Source: Cognatundibacterium griseum (GTDB lineage Bacteria; Pseudomonadota; Gammaproteobacteria; Burkholderiales; Burkholderiaceae_D). Taken from it: a stretch of DNA of 64,000 nt. Of the stretch, positions 35,541 to 44,914 are shown in pieces; positions within the stretch are counted from its first letter, which is position 1; each line of letters begins with the position of its first letter. The stretch is from assembly GCF_014284195.1 (NCBI RefSeq), contig NZ_JACOGC010000004.1, positions 1 to 64,000 on the forward strand, given 5' to 3'. The position numbers and the translations under genes are program-made. The notes beneath the pieces were generated by a model, which saw only the letters and a list, made by a program, of their open reading frames with translations, did not search any database and was not told where the DNA came from.

Positions 35541-35554
35541 TCGTCTTAAGACGA
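35541..35554. repeat. Perfect 14-bp palindrome TCGTCTTAAGACGA
   Basis: The palindrome directly abuts the stop codon of the hydrolase (35557-35555) on its downstream side. It has no T-run and no loop, so it is more like a protein site than a terminator. Confidence 0.5.
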
Positions 35555-36574
35555 TCACCAGTCAAGACAAGGTTCCTGTTGCGGATAAGCTGCCAGCCAG
35601 CGGTCAAGCTGCCACATGAAATCCGGCAGATACCGGTGATCCTGGCTATCTAAACCGTGGTCTGCTCCATGAAAAACGCAGTTCCGCCATTGGCCGGAAA
35701 CAGGTCCAAGCATTTGCTGTAACTTATGTCTGGCATCTTTGGGAATCAGGGGATCGGCGTCGCCCAGTGACCACAAGACGGGACCTTTCCACATGCGCAG
35801 GTTCTCCAGGTGGTTGACTGACTGGATTTCTGCCCAATAACGCCAGCTGCGGCCATGTATCAGGCTGCGGTCAGGATTTGCGGGCATTGTCGCCAATGCT
35901 GCCTGCAATTGCTCCCATCCGGCATGCATATGTGCATACGACTGTGCCAGTGCCTGATAAGTCCCCATTGCGCTGTCGCCGCTATGGGCAAGCAAAACCA
36001 GATGGGTGGCAGAAGGAATCGACAGCGCCAGCACCGGTGCCAACTCTGCCCCTTCTGAAATCCCCATCAATATCACCCGTGGCGGTAATGTATGACTTTG
36101 GGTAAGCTGAAAACGAATGAACTCCAGCTGATCCGCTTGCCATCGGCTGAAATGGTCATCCCGCACAAAATCTTCACTGCAGCTGGCGCCATCATCGTGT
36201 GGTGCAACATGGCGTTTCTGTAACAACCAAATCCGGCTGCGCCCGGATTCACCTTCCAGTCCGCGGAAATAGCCCGGCAAATAGCGCCCCATACTCGCGC
36301 AGCCTGAGCCACCTACTACGAAAAACCAGTTTTCCCGCTGCGCATTCACTTGTTCCTGCTGCACCGCACCGGATTGTGCCTGTGGCAGTGAGGCCGGCTT
36401 GATCGCGGTCTGCGCCTGCTTTTCCAGATAAAAATAGACCGAATCAGTCCCATCGGCAAAATGGAAACGCAAACTGTCACTGGCTTGCGCTATACAAACC
36501 GGCGTCACGCCACAAAGTAATAAACCGAAACAACGATGCAGGCAACGTATGTAGAAGGCGGATAAATTGAACAT
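35555..36574 (-). CDS. Exported alpha/beta hydrolase
   Basis: From the ATG at 36574 the product is 339 residues with a hydrophobic signal-like N-terminus (about 5-30, [20 protein letters not shown]). The alpha/beta-hydrolase core has nucleophile Ser173 in MGISEGAE, acid aspartate in LGDADPLIP and histidine in GADHGLDS. An oxyanion-type VVGGSG lies at about 87-91. The frame is open 72 codons upstream without conserved sequence. The substrate is unknown; several cysteines suit an oxidising periplasm. It is divergent from tex. Confidence 0.8.
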   Translation of the reverse strand: MFNLSAFYIRCLHRCFGLLLCGVTPVCIAQASDSLRFHFADGTDSVYFYLEKQAQTAIKPASLPQAQSGAVQQEQVNAQRENWFFVVGGSGCASMGRYLPGYFRGLEGESGRSRIWLLQKRHVAPHDDGASCSEDFVRDDHFSRWQADQLEFIRFQLTQSHTLPPRVILMGISEGAELAPVLALSIPSATHLVLLAHSGDSAMGTYQALAQSYAHMHAGWEQLQAALATMPANPDRSLIHGRSWRYWAEIQSVNHLENLRMWKGPVLWSLGDADPLIPKDARHKLQQMLGPVSGQWRNCVFHGADHGLDSQDHRYLPDFMWQLDRWLAAYPQQEPCLDW

Positions 36575-36861
36575 CAATCCCGGAAGCTCCTGTTCAGTTA
36601 ACACAAAATGGGCATGCAGACGGTCCCCAGTCCATCCGTATTTTGAAAAGACGGTATCCGCCGCCACAGATTTGGGGACAAGGCGAATACACTCTGACCT
36701 CCCGCAATCACCGGCAAACTGGAGTTCAGTGCCAATATTGCATGTACGATAACGCGCAGAGGTTCTACCCCCTGCCAGTCCGGCTGTCAAGACTGGCGCA
36801 AAGCCGCAAATTGCGTATCATCAGCGCCTTCATTGCTTTTTTATGTCTGGATGCTGGATTT

Positions 36862-39210
36862 ATGTTGCCTTCAATTGAACAAAGACTTGCCGTAGAACTC
36901 GCTGCCAAACCGGTGCAGGTGGCAGCGGCGGTGGCCCTGCTGGATGAAGGCGCGACCGTGCCGTTCATTGCCCGTTACCGTAAAGAAGTCACCGGTGGCC
37001 TGGACGACACCCAGTTGCGCTTGCTGGAAGAACGCCTGCGCTATCTGCGCGAACTGGAAGACCGCCGTGCCGCCATCATCGCCTCGATTGAGGAACAAGG
37101 CAAAATGACGCCGGAACTGCTGGCGGCAGTCAGCCTGGCAGAAGACAAAACCCGGCTGGAAGACCTGTACCTGCCTTACAAACCCAAGCGCCGCACCAAG
37201 GCCCAGATCGCGGTGGAAGCCGGCCTGCAACCGCTGGCTGATGCCTTGCTCACCAACCCTGCGCTGCATCCGGAAACTGAAGCGGCCGCTTATCTGAAGC
37301 CAGCCTTCACCACCGCCAACGGTGACAATCCCGGCGTGGCTGATGCCAAAGCAGCGTTGGATGGCGCGCGCCAGATCCTGATGGAGCGCTTTGCCGAAGA
37401 TGCGACGCTGTTGCAAACCCTGCGTGAATACCTGAATGAACACGGCATCGTGGAATCCAAAGTAGTGGAAGGTAAGCAGGATGCAGGCGAAAAGTTTGCC
37501 GATTATTTTGATTATTCAGAAACGCTGGGCACCATTCCTTCACACCGTGCGCTGGCCTTGTTCCGTGGTCGCCGCGAGGAAATGCTGACTGTCACGCTGC
37601 GGCTTGACAGTGAAGAAGAAAAACCAAAATGGGATGCGCCGCTGAACCCGTGCGAAAGCCGCATCGCCGCACGCTTTGGCATCAGCCAAAAAGACCGCCC
37701 GGCGGATAAATGGCTGGCCGATACCGTGCGCTGGGCCTGGCGCGTAAAGGTGTTCATGCATCTGGAAACCGAGCTCATGGGCAAGCTGCGTGAACATGCA
37801 GAAATCGAGGCGATCAATGTTTTCGCCCGCAATCTGAAAGCGCTGCTGCTGGCAGCGCCAGCCGGACCGCGCGCCACTATGGGTCTGGATCCGGGCTTGC
37901 GCACCGGCGTTAAAGTGGCGATTGTCGATGCGACTGGCAAGGTGATGGAACACGCCACGATTTACCCGCATCAGCCGCGCAATGACTGGGATGGCTCGCT
38001 GCATACGCTGGCAAAGCTGGCAGAAAAATATCAGGTATCGCTGATCTCTATCGGTAATGGCACTGCCTCCCGTGAGACCGACAAACTGGCGCAGGACCTG
38101 ATCAAGCTCAAGCCCGAACTGAAGCTGACGAAAATCGTGGTATCCGAAGCGGGTGCATCGGTTTATTCCGCCTCGGAATTCGCGTCCAAAGAATTGCCGG
38201 ATCTGGATGTGTCCATCCGTGGTGCGGTATCGATTGCACGTCGCCTGCAAGACCCGCTGGCTGAGCTGGTGAAGATCGATCCGAAATCCATCGGCGTTGG
38301 TCAGTATCAGCATGACGTCAGCCAGACGCAATTGGCGCGCTCGCTCGATGCGGTAGTGGAAGACTGCGTAAATGCGGTCGGTGTCGACGTCAATACCGCC
38401 TCTGCGCCTTTATTGGCGCGGGTTTCCGGCTTGTCCGCGAGTGTCGCACAAAGCATCGTGAATTACCGCGATGCCAAAGGCATGTTCAGCGCACGTGCCG
38501 ATTTGCGCGCCGTGCCACGACTGGGTGACAAAACCTTTGAACAGGCTGCTGGTTTCTTGCGCGTGATGAATGGCAGCAATCCGCTCGACGCTTCCGCCGT
38601 CCATCCTGAATCCTATCCGCTGGTAGAAAAAATCCTGGCTGATATACAGAAAGATGTGAAAGCCGTCATCGGTGACAGCGGTTTGTTGAAAACCCTGAAT
38701 CCTGCGCGCTATGCGGATGACAAATTTGGTGTGCCGACCGTCACCGACATCCTGAAAGAGCTGGAAAAACCAGGCCGTGATCCACGCCCGGAATTCACCA
38801 CCGCGACTTTCAAGGATGGCGTGGAAGACATCAAGGATTTGCGCCCGGACATGATATTGGAAGGCGTGGTCACCAACGTGGCGGCCTTCGGCGCCTTCGT
38901 CGATATCGGCGTGCATCAGGATGGACTGGTGCATATTTCTGCGCTGTCGTCGACCTTCGTCAAAGACCCGCACACCGTGGTCAAGGCGGGTCAGGTGGTC
39001 AAAGTGAAAGTGCTGGAAGTGGATGTCAAACGTCAGCGTATCGCCCTCACCATGCGCCTGTCTGACAGCACACCGCAAGCCGGCAGCAAACCGGAACAGC
39101 GTGGCGACCGGCAGGATGCGAAGCGTCTGAATCAGCATCAGTCTCGCAATCAGGCGGCCGCGCCGGCCAACAATGCAATGGCAGCAGCCTTCGCCAAATT
39201 ACGCGGCTGA
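36862..39210 (+). CDS. tex: Tex family transcription accessory / S1 RNA-binding protein
   Basis: Tex is a conserved nucleic-acid-binding protein tied to transcription and virulence-gene expression. The ATG at 36862 gives 782 residues with the family N-terminus ([15 protein letters not shown]); the frame is open 73 codons upstream. In order there are an HTH-like region ([20 protein letters not shown]), the YqgF RNase-H-like fold at about 340-470 ([17 protein letters not shown]), helix-hairpin-helix motifs ([24 protein letters not shown] and [20 protein letters not shown]), and a C-terminal S1 domain at about 663-733 ([20 protein letters not shown]). A terminator follows. Confidence 0.94.
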   Translation: MLPSIEQRLAVELAAKPVQVAAAVALLDEGATVPFIARYRKEVTGGLDDTQLRLLEERLRYLRELEDRRAAIIASIEEQGKMTPELLAAVSLAEDKTRLEDLYLPYKPKRRTKAQIAVEAGLQPLADALLTNPALHPETEAAAYLKPAFTTANGDNPGVADAKAALDGARQILMERFAEDATLLQTLREYLNEHGIVESKVVEGKQDAGEKFADYFDYSETLGTIPSHRALALFRGRREEMLTVTLRLDSEEEKPKWDAPLNPCESRIAARFGISQKDRPADKWLADTVRWAWRVKVFMHLETELMGKLREHAEIEAINVFARNLKALLLAAPAGPRATMGLDPGLRTGVKVAIVDATGKVMEHATIYPHQPRNDWDGSLHTLAKLAEKYQVSLISIGNGTASRETDKLAQDLIKLKPELKLTKIVVSEAGASVYSASEFASKELPDLDVSIRGAVSIARRLQDPLAELVKIDPKSIGVGQYQHDVSQTQLARSLDAVVEDCVNAVGVDVNTASAPLLARVSGLSASVAQSIVNYRDAKGMFSARADLRAVPRLGDKTFEQAAGFLRVMNGSNPLDASAVHPESYPLVEKILADIQKDVKAVIGDSGLLKTLNPARYADDKFGVPTVTDILKELEKPGRDPRPEFTTATFKDGVEDIKDLRPDMILEGVVTNVAAFGAFVDIGVHQDGLVHISALSSTFVKDPHTVVKAGQVVKVKVLEVDVKRQRIALTMRLSDSTPQAGSKPEQRGDRQDAKRLNQHQSRNQAAAPANNAMAAAFAKLRG

Positions 39211-39260
39211 TCCGAAACGTTCGACACACAATACAAGCGAGAAATTTTGCTGGCCTGATC

Positions 39261-39294
39261 AACGCAGGTGACTATCTGGTTACCTGCGTTTTTT
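39261..39294 (+). terminator. Terminator of tex
   Basis: AACGCAGGT (39261-39269) pairs with ACCTGCGTT (39282-39290) and is followed by a run of Ts. It isolates tex from the aldehyde dehydrogenase gene. Confidence 0.9.
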
Positions 39295-39320
39295 ATTGCC
39301 GGCGACTGTTCCAATTTGCG

Positions 39321-39344
39321 ACACTGTGTTGTTCCCTGTGACAG
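39321..39344. promoter_or_regulatory. Candidate upstream activator sites for the aldehyde dehydrogenase gene
   Basis: Two small palindromes, ACACTGTGT (39321-39329) and CTGTGACAG (39336-39344), have centres 15 bases apart. They lie about 125-150 bases before the sigma-54 promoter, the usual distance for an enhancer-binding protein. Binding by the activator encoded at 41592-43580 is inference. Confidence 0.4.
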
Positions 39345-39466
39345 GATACAACATCTGCCGGCACACTCTGGCCGCCTCTCCGCCAGTCAGCCCAGATCAG
39401 CCCAAACCCTGAATCCATGCGCTCTGCAACGATATCGCCATCATCCTGAAACATCGTTTCACGGAC

Positions 39467-39482
39467 TGGCACAGCGCTTGCT
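39467..39482 (+). promoter_or_regulatory. Sigma-54 promoter of the aldehyde dehydrogenase gene
   Basis: TGGCAC (39467-39472), five bases, TTGCT (39478-39482) matches the -24/-12 consensus TGGCAC-N5-TTGCW exactly, with the GG and GC 12 bases apart. It lies 74 bases before the ATG at 39556. A sigma-54 activator gene is two genes downstream on the opposite strand. Confidence 0.88.
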
Positions 39483-39555
39483 CAAACAGAATCGTGCAAC
39501 AGCTTTTCTGGGTTCCACAACATCCTACAAAACACATTTCTGGAGACGACACATC

Positions 39556-41076
39556 ATGAACATGGCAGACATCAGCAAACTCGGGATCAGCAATCCATTC
39601 AAGAACCGCTACGATAATTTCATCGGCGGTCAATTTGTTGCTCCGGTTGGGGGTGCCTATTTTGAAAACATCAGCCCCGTCATCGGCAAAGCTTTCTGCG
39701 AAGTCGCCCGCTCCACGGCGGAAGACATCGAGCTGGCACTGGATGCCGCACATGCCGCCAAGACTGCCTGGGGCAAAACCTCCCCTGCTGAACGCGCCAG
39801 CATTCTGAACAAGATCGCTGATCGCATGGAAGCAAATCTGACGCTGCTGGCTACCGCAGAAACACTGGACAATGGCAAGCCTATCCGCGAAACCATGGCG
39901 GCCGATATTCCGCTGGCGATTGACCATTTCCGCTATTTTGCAGGCTGTATCCGTGCCCAGGAAGGCACCGTGGCGCAGATTGATGCCGAAACTTATGCTT
40001 ACCATTTTCATGAACCGCTGGGTGTGGTCGGCCAGATCATTCCATGGAATTTCCCGATTCTGATGGCGGTCTGGAAAGTCGCGCCGGCGCTCGCCGCAGG
40101 AAACTGCATCGTCCTGAAACCGGCTGAGCAGACTCCAGCCTCCATCATGGTGCTGATGGAGCTGATTCAGGATCTGCTGCCGCCAGGCGTACTGAATGTT
40201 GTCAACGGCTTCGGCCTGGAAGCAGGCAAACCACTGGCTTCCAGCAAGCGGATTGCGAAGATTGCCTTCACAGGTGAGACTGGCACTGGCCGCCTGATCA
40301 TGCAGTACGCCTCTCAGAACCTGATTCCGGTGACACTGGAACTCGGCGGCAAATCACCCAATATCTTTTTTGAAGACGTCATGGATAAAGATGACGCGTT
40401 CTTCGACAAGTGTCTGGAAGGTTTCGCCATGTTCGCGCTGAATCAGGGTGAGGTCTGCACCTGCCCTTCCCGCGTGCTGATTCAGGAATCAATTTATGAG
40501 CGTTTTATTGAACGTGCGATTGCCCGGGTCGCCGCCATCAAGCAAGGCAGTCCGCTCGACAGCAGCACCATGATCGGGGCGCAGGCATCGCAGGAACAGC
40601 TGGAAAAAATCCTGTCCTATCTCGATATCGGCAAACAGGAAGGCGCGGAACTGCTGCTCGGCGGCGCACGCAAGCAGCATGAAGGCGATCTGGCCACTGG
40701 CTACTATGTTCAGCCGACCATCTTCAAAGGCCACAACAAGATGCGGATTTTCCAGGAAGAGATTTTCGGCCCGGTGGTCTCTGTCACGACATTTAAGGAC
40801 GAAGCCGAAGCGCTCGCGATTGCGAATGACACGCTGTACGGTCTCGGAGCTGGCGTCTGGACCCGCGATGGCTCACGTGCATTCCGCGTCGGACGCGGCA
40901 TCCAGGCTGGCCGGGTCTGGACCAATTGCTACCACCTGTATCCGGCGCATGCCGCATTCGGCGGTTACAAGCAATCCGGTATCGGACGCGAAACGCACAA
41001 GATGATGCTGGATCACTATCAGCAAACCAAAAATCTGCTGGTCAGCTACAGCCCGAATGCACTCGGCTTCTTCTGA
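39556..41076 (+). CDS. NAD-dependent aldehyde dehydrogenase (ExaC/AldB type)
   Basis: This cytosolic enzyme oxidises aldehydes to acids with NAD. The ATG at 39556, behind CTGGAGA, gives 506 residues, the standard length of the ExaC/AldB group. Catalytic residues are Asn165 (PWNFPI), Glu262 (LELGGKSPN) and Cys301 ([11 protein letters not shown]). The glycine motif FTGETGTG is at 238-245. Transcription should start from the sigma-54 promoter at 39467. With DUF779 and a GAF-AAA-Fis activator it forms a module known for acetaldehyde or alcohol metabolism. The frame is open far upstream but that part is not conserved. Confidence 0.95.
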   Translation: MNMADISKLGISNPFKNRYDNFIGGQFVAPVGGAYFENISPVIGKAFCEVARSTAEDIELALDAAHAAKTAWGKTSPAERASILNKIADRMEANLTLLATAETLDNGKPIRETMAADIPLAIDHFRYFAGCIRAQEGTVAQIDAETYAYHFHEPLGVVGQIIPWNFPILMAVWKVAPALAAGNCIVLKPAEQTPASIMVLMELIQDLLPPGVLNVVNGFGLEAGKPLASSKRIAKIAFTGETGTGRLIMQYASQNLIPVTLELGGKSPNIFFEDVMDKDDAFFDKCLEGFAMFALNQGEVCTCPSRVLIQESIYERFIERAIARVAAIKQGSPLDSSTMIGAQASQEQLEKILSYLDIGKQEGAELLLGGARKQHEGDLATGYYVQPTIFKGHNKMRIFQEEIFGPVVSVTTFKDEAEALAIANDTLYGLGAGVWTRDGSRAFRVGRGIQAGRVWTNCYHLYPAHAAFGGYKQSGIGRETHKMMLDHYQQTKNLLVSYSPNALGFF

Positions 41077-41112
41077 TGTCATCCGTTTGACCCCTTGATG
41101 TATCAGTGCTTT

Positions 41113-41159
41113 ACCGGAGCCTTCCGATGTCATGCATCGGAATATGCTCCGGTTTTTTT
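41113..41159 (+). terminator. Intrinsic terminator between the aldehyde dehydrogenase and DUF779 genes
   Basis: ACCGGAGC (41113-41120) pairs with GCTCCGGT (41146-41153), with an inner stem TCCGATG/CATCGGA (41123-41129/41135-41141), followed by seven Ts (41153-41159). The DUF779 ribosome-binding site AGGA starts at 41161, so transcription from the sigma-54 promoter should be cut down before this gene. Confidence 0.88.
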
Positions 41160-41171
41160 CAGGAAATCATC

Positions 41172-41567
41172 ATGGCAACTTCAGACATTCAACGGGTGCT
41201 GGCGACGGATGCAGCGCTGGCGTTTCTCGGACAACTGCAGCACCGTCACGGCGCGCTACTGTTTTTTCAGTCAGGCGGCTGCTGCGACGGCAGCTCCCCG
41301 CTGTGCTATGCGCAGGGCGACTTCCAGATCAGCGATACCGACGTTTATCTTGGGCAAATCGGCGAAGTACCCTTTTACATGGGACAGGAGCAGTTTGCCT
41401 ACTGGCAGCATACCCAGCTCATCATTGATGTGGTGGATGGCATGGGTGGGATGTTTTCTCTGGATAACGGGACAGGAAAACGGTTTCTGACCCGCTCGCA
41501 CCTGTTTACGGACGAGGAGAATGCGCGGCTCGAACAGCAAGGACTGCCGGCCCGTCCGGCATCCTGA
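41172..41567 (+). CDS. DUF779 family protein
   Basis: From the ATG at 41172 (AGGA eight bases upstream) the product is 131 residues. The family signature SGGCCDGSSPLCY and the acidic DVYLGQIGEVPFYMG are clear, with two adjacent cysteines. DUF779 genes commonly follow aldehyde dehydrogenase genes of this type; a metal or cofactor role has been suggested from the cysteines but is not known to me as shown. A strong terminator lies immediately ahead of its ribosome-binding site. Confidence 0.9.
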   Translation: MATSDIQRVLATDAALAFLGQLQHRHGALLFFQSGGCCDGSSPLCYAQGDFQISDTDVYLGQIGEVPFYMGQEQFAYWQHTQLIIDVVDGMGGMFSLDNGTGKRFLTRSHLFTDEENARLEQQGLPARPAS

Positions 41568-41591
41568 GCACTGGCCGGCAGGACGCAAACG

Positions 41592-43580
41592 TCAGTTTTG
41601 CATTTTCCGGTAAATGGTGTTGCGCGACACACCCAGTGCCCGCGCAGCAGCCGATACATTGCCCTGATGCGCGGCCAGGGTTTTCCTGATCACTTCCGAT
41701 TCAATGGCTTCCATTGTCGCAGGATGGTGTGTTTCTGCAGCCAGTCCCGCCGCCGGGTCAGCAGCCTGCGCCAGCCGGACACGGGCATCCTCCAGAAAAT
41801 CGTCCGGCAAATGCTCCTGACGGATCACGTGATCTTCACCGGTCATCAGGATCGCCGTGCGCAACAGATTATTGAGCTGTCTGAAATTCCCGGGCCAGGA
41901 ATGATGGCGGAACAGCGCCATCACTTCAGGAGCAACGGTGTATGCCTGCTCCAGCGCCTCGCTTTCATGCTGCAGAATCCGCTGCACCACGATGTCCAGG
42001 TCTGTGCGTTCGCGTAAAGCAGGCAGACGCACAACCAGCCCATTCAGCCGGTAATACAGATCATCCCTGAATTCAGCGCGGGCAATCATGTCGCGCAACT
42101 GACGGTTCGTGGCGCAGATGAGGTCGATGTTGACCGGAATGGATTTGGTTCCGCCCAGCGGCGTCACCATCCGGTCCTGCAGCACACGCAACAGCCGCGC
42201 CTGCAAATGCAAAGGCATATCACCGATTTCATCGAGAAAAAGCGTGCCGCCGTTCGCCTGTAAAATTTTGCCGGTATTGCCTTTTTTTCTGGCACCGGTA
42301 AACGCACCGTCTTCATAGCCAAACAACTCAGACTCGATTAACGACTCCGGAATCGATGCACAGTTCAGCGCGATAAACGGCGCTGCATGACGGGGCGAAT
42401 CATTATGAATTGCCTGAGCCAGTAATTCTTTTCCGGTGCCGGTTTCGCCGGTGATCAATATCGAAATACCGCGGCCAATCACTTTTCTGAGTTTTGCAAT
42501 CGTTGCCGCCAGTTGCGGGTCACCCGTATTGAGCATGTTCAGATCAGACAGCGGCATCCGCTCCGTACGCTCCTTGTGCACCGGCATCGCAGCTCTGTCA
42601 TGCGTACTGGCAGCCCGTGTCTGCTGCGAGGCATGATGGAACGGCGACCCCGCCAGATGCATATCGCTGCATTTGGCAAATACCCTGACACCGTTCGGCA
42701 GGCACAGACGCAACAGGCCGGGCGCAGCTGTCCGGTAATGATCCATCAGTGATGAGATAGGTAAGCCGAACAGGGAACTGAACGTATGCGTCTGCATTGC
42801 CGCAGGGCTTAGTCCGAACTGAAACAGGCCGCTGCGGCTGGCACAGAGAACGCGGCCGTCCGGCGTGAAGCAGACCATTCCCTCCATCAGCGTTCCCAGA
42901 AATTCGGGACGGCTGTGGAAATGCAGCTTGAGGGCATCCGGATAAGTCGCTGCCATCAGCTGGTTTTCGATCATCTGCGCTGACATCCGCACCAGCGCCA
43001 GCGTGTGGCGGTGAAAATGATGCTGATCGCCAGTCACATCCAGCACGCCCAGCATTTTTCCCTGCGTATCAAAAATCGGCGAGGCGGAACAAGTCAGGAA
43101 ATTATTGGCCAGCAGATAATGCTGATCCGCATGCACGATGGTCGGACTTTGTCCGGCAATGGCAGTGCCGATGGCATTGGTGCCCTTGCTTTGCTCCGAC
43201 CACAATACGCCCGGGCTCAATGCCACCCGGTCTGCCTTGGCCAGAAAATCCGCATCGCCCAGCGTATGCAGGATGCAGCCCTGCGTATCCGTCAGCACCA
43301 CCATGTGATGTGTATTGATGATCTGCTCGTACAGCGTCTCCATCACCGGTACCGCGTGGCTGTGCAAGATATGATTGCGTTCCAGCACACCGGACAGCTC
43401 GGTACGGCTCAATGGATCGTAATCGGGGGCTGCGCTCCGCGTCACTCCATAGGCAGCAGAACGCTCATGGGCCAGTGCAATCACATTCCAGTCATCCATG
43501 CCAGCAACAGCAGATGAAAAATGTCCCTGATAAGCGTTGCCCGCACTGCCCGGCGTGGTCGTGTTCGCCAGTTCATGCAT
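41592..43580 (-). CDS. Sigma-54-dependent activator (GAF-AAA+-Fis), AcoR/EatR-like
   Basis: This enhancer-binding protein has 662 residues from the ATG at 43580, which follows CAAGGAGACAAGC. The N-terminal part (about 80-215) is a GAF-type sensor (SKGTNAIGTAI, ANNFLTCSASPIFDTQGKML). The AAA+ domain has Walker A GETGTGKE at 378-385 and the sigma-54 contact loop GAFTGA at 425-430. The C-terminus ends in a Fis-type HTH (NVSAAARALGVSRNTIYRKM). It is convergent with the aldehyde dehydrogenase-DUF779 genes, whose -24/-12 promoter it very likely activates. The inducer may be an alcohol or aldehyde; that is inference. Confidence 0.93.
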   Translation of the reverse strand: MHELANTTTPGSAGNAYQGHFSSAVAGMDDWNVIALAHERSAAYGVTRSAAPDYDPLSRTELSGVLERNHILHSHAVPVMETLYEQIINTHHMVVLTDTQGCILHTLGDADFLAKADRVALSPGVLWSEQSKGTNAIGTAIAGQSPTIVHADQHYLLANNFLTCSASPIFDTQGKMLGVLDVTGDQHHFHRHTLALVRMSAQMIENQLMAATYPDALKLHFHSRPEFLGTLMEGMVCFTPDGRVLCASRSGLFQFGLSPAAMQTHTFSSLFGLPISSLMDHYRTAAPGLLRLCLPNGVRVFAKCSDMHLAGSPFHHASQQTRAASTHDRAAMPVHKERTERMPLSDLNMLNTGDPQLAATIAKLRKVIGRGISILITGETGTGKELLAQAIHNDSPRHAAPFIALNCASIPESLIESELFGYEDGAFTGARKKGNTGKILQANGGTLFLDEIGDMPLHLQARLLRVLQDRMVTPLGGTKSIPVNIDLICATNRQLRDMIARAEFRDDLYYRLNGLVVRLPALRERTDLDIVVQRILQHESEALEQAYTVAPEVMALFRHHSWPGNFRQLNNLLRTAILMTGEDHVIRQEHLPDDFLEDARVRLAQAADPAAGLAAETHHPATMEAIESEVIRKTLAAHQGNVSAAARALGVSRNTIYRKMQN

Positions 43581-43929
43581 GCTTGTCTCCTTGTACAATT
43601 CTGCCCTTTATGCCGGAGCTTCGATTGAACGATGACTGTAACACTGTTCCCGCAGTCACAAATCAATTTGCACAATTTTTTCCTGCCGATCCTGGCGGAA
43701 CGGCCCGCAGGACGGTCGCTGTTCAAGTGTGTTTCTGAGAAAAAACACATATCAGCGCAAGTTGTTATTCATTATTTTTAATATTTTTTCATCTTTCCCT
43801 GTCCTGCAACTGGTTGGCCTGATTTCCCAACACGACGGGATCAGGCGATCTGGTCTTACATCAAGGCAGGCAAGTATAAAATCTGGGATAATGGCTGATT
43901 CGATTTATCAGGAAATAAAGGATATTGCC
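43581..43929. other. Intergenic region between the activator and grxD
   Basis: About 350 bases without a convincing gene. It is A/T rich in the middle (43751-43800) and contains an inverted repeat TGTGTTT (43728-43734) / AAACACA (43743-43749). Near grxD there are TATAAA (about 43876) and GATAAT (about 43887) -10-like sequences. Promoters for both flanking genes are expected here. It is also the right-hand junction of the segment separating prmC from grxD. Confidence 0.5.
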
Positions 43930-44241
43930 ATGAGTGACGTTCAAAGCTGGATCAAAGAAACCGTAACGCAAAACCCTGTAGTCTTGTTCATGAAGGGGAC
44001 TGCCCAATTCCCGCAATGCGGCTTTTCCGGTCGTGCTGTACAGGTGCTCAAAGCATGCGGCGTGCAGAATCTGGTCACCGTCAATGTGCTGGAAGATGCC
44101 GAAGTTCGCCAGGGGATTAAGGATTTTTCTAACTGGCCGACAATTCCGCAACTGTATGTCAAGGGCGAATTTATCGGTGGCTCCGATATCATGAATGAAA
44201 TGTTTGAAAGCGGCGAACTGCAGACGCTGCTGAAAGACTGA
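43930..44241 (+). CDS. grxD: Monothiol glutaredoxin, Grx4 family
   Basis: This 103-residue CGFS glutaredoxin binds a [2Fe-2S] cluster with glutathione and serves iron-sulphur trafficking. The active-site Cys30 is in [11 protein letters not shown], and the glutathione-binding [16 protein letters not shown] and SDIMNEMF motifs follow. The ATG at 43930 has AAGGATATTGCC in front; the frame is open 67 codons upstream without conservation. ubiX follows after 14 bases. Confidence 0.96.
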   Translation: MSDVQSWIKETVTQNPVVLFMKGTAQFPQCGFSGRAVQVLKACGVQNLVTVNVLEDAEVRQGIKDFSNWPTIPQLYVKGEFIGGSDIMNEMFESGELQTLLKD

Positions 44242-44255
44242 CCACAAGGTAACGG

Positions 44256-44846
44256 ATGTCAGCCAGTATTGCGCCTCAGCGTCTGATCATTGCCATCACC
44301 GGTGCCACCGGTGCGGTGTATGGCGTGCGCCTGCTGGAAGTGTTGCGCAACCTGCCGCAAGTGGAAACACATCTGCTGATTTCCGAGGCCGGGCTCTTAA
44401 ATCTGCGGCAGGAGCTGGATCTGGGCCGTAAAGAGGTCGAGGCGCTGGCGGATGTGGTTCATCATGTTAAAAATGTCGGCGCCAGCATTGCAAGCGGGTC
44501 TTTTCAGTCGGATGGCATGATCATTGCGCCATGCTCGATGAAAACCTTGGCGGCGATTGCGCATGGGCTCTCAGACAACCTGATTACCCGTGCGGCAGAC
44601 GTGGTGCTGAAAGAGCGCCGCCGCCTGGTGCTGATGGTGCGCGAAACACCATTCAATCTGGCCCATCTGCGCAATATGACGGCTGTCACCGAAATGGGCG
44701 CCATCGTCTTTCCGCCGCTTCCCGGCTTTTACCATCGTCCGCAGTCGATTATCGATATGGTCGATCACACTACCGGGCGGGTACTCGACCTGTTTAACAT
44801 TCCTCACGTACTCACGCCTCGCTGGCAAGGTCTGGGCGAGAAATAA
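44256..44846 (+). CDS. ubiX: Flavin prenyltransferase UbiX
   Basis: UbiX attaches a dimethylallyl group to FMN to make the prenylated flavin used by the UbiD decarboxylase in ubiquinone synthesis. The 196-residue flavoprotein has ITGATGAVYGVRLLEVL near the N-terminus, the central SDGMIIAPCSMKTLAAIAHG, and the C-terminal RPQSIIDMVDHTTGRVLDLF. It is paired with grxD, as is usual in betaproteobacteria. Confidence 0.95.
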   Translation: MSASIAPQRLIIAITGATGAVYGVRLLEVLRNLPQVETHLLISEAGLLNLRQELDLGRKEVEALADVVHHVKNVGASIASGSFQSDGMIIAPCSMKTLAAIAHGLSDNLITRAADVVLKERRRLVLMVRETPFNLAHLRNMTAVTEMGAIVFPPLPGFYHRPQSIIDMVDHTTGRVLDLFNIPHVLTPRWQGLGEK

Positions 44847-44914
44847 GCACTTTTTGATCCGAGTAATCACACCCGACAGGCGTTCCCACATCCTGCCGGG
44901 GGTAACAAACAGTG

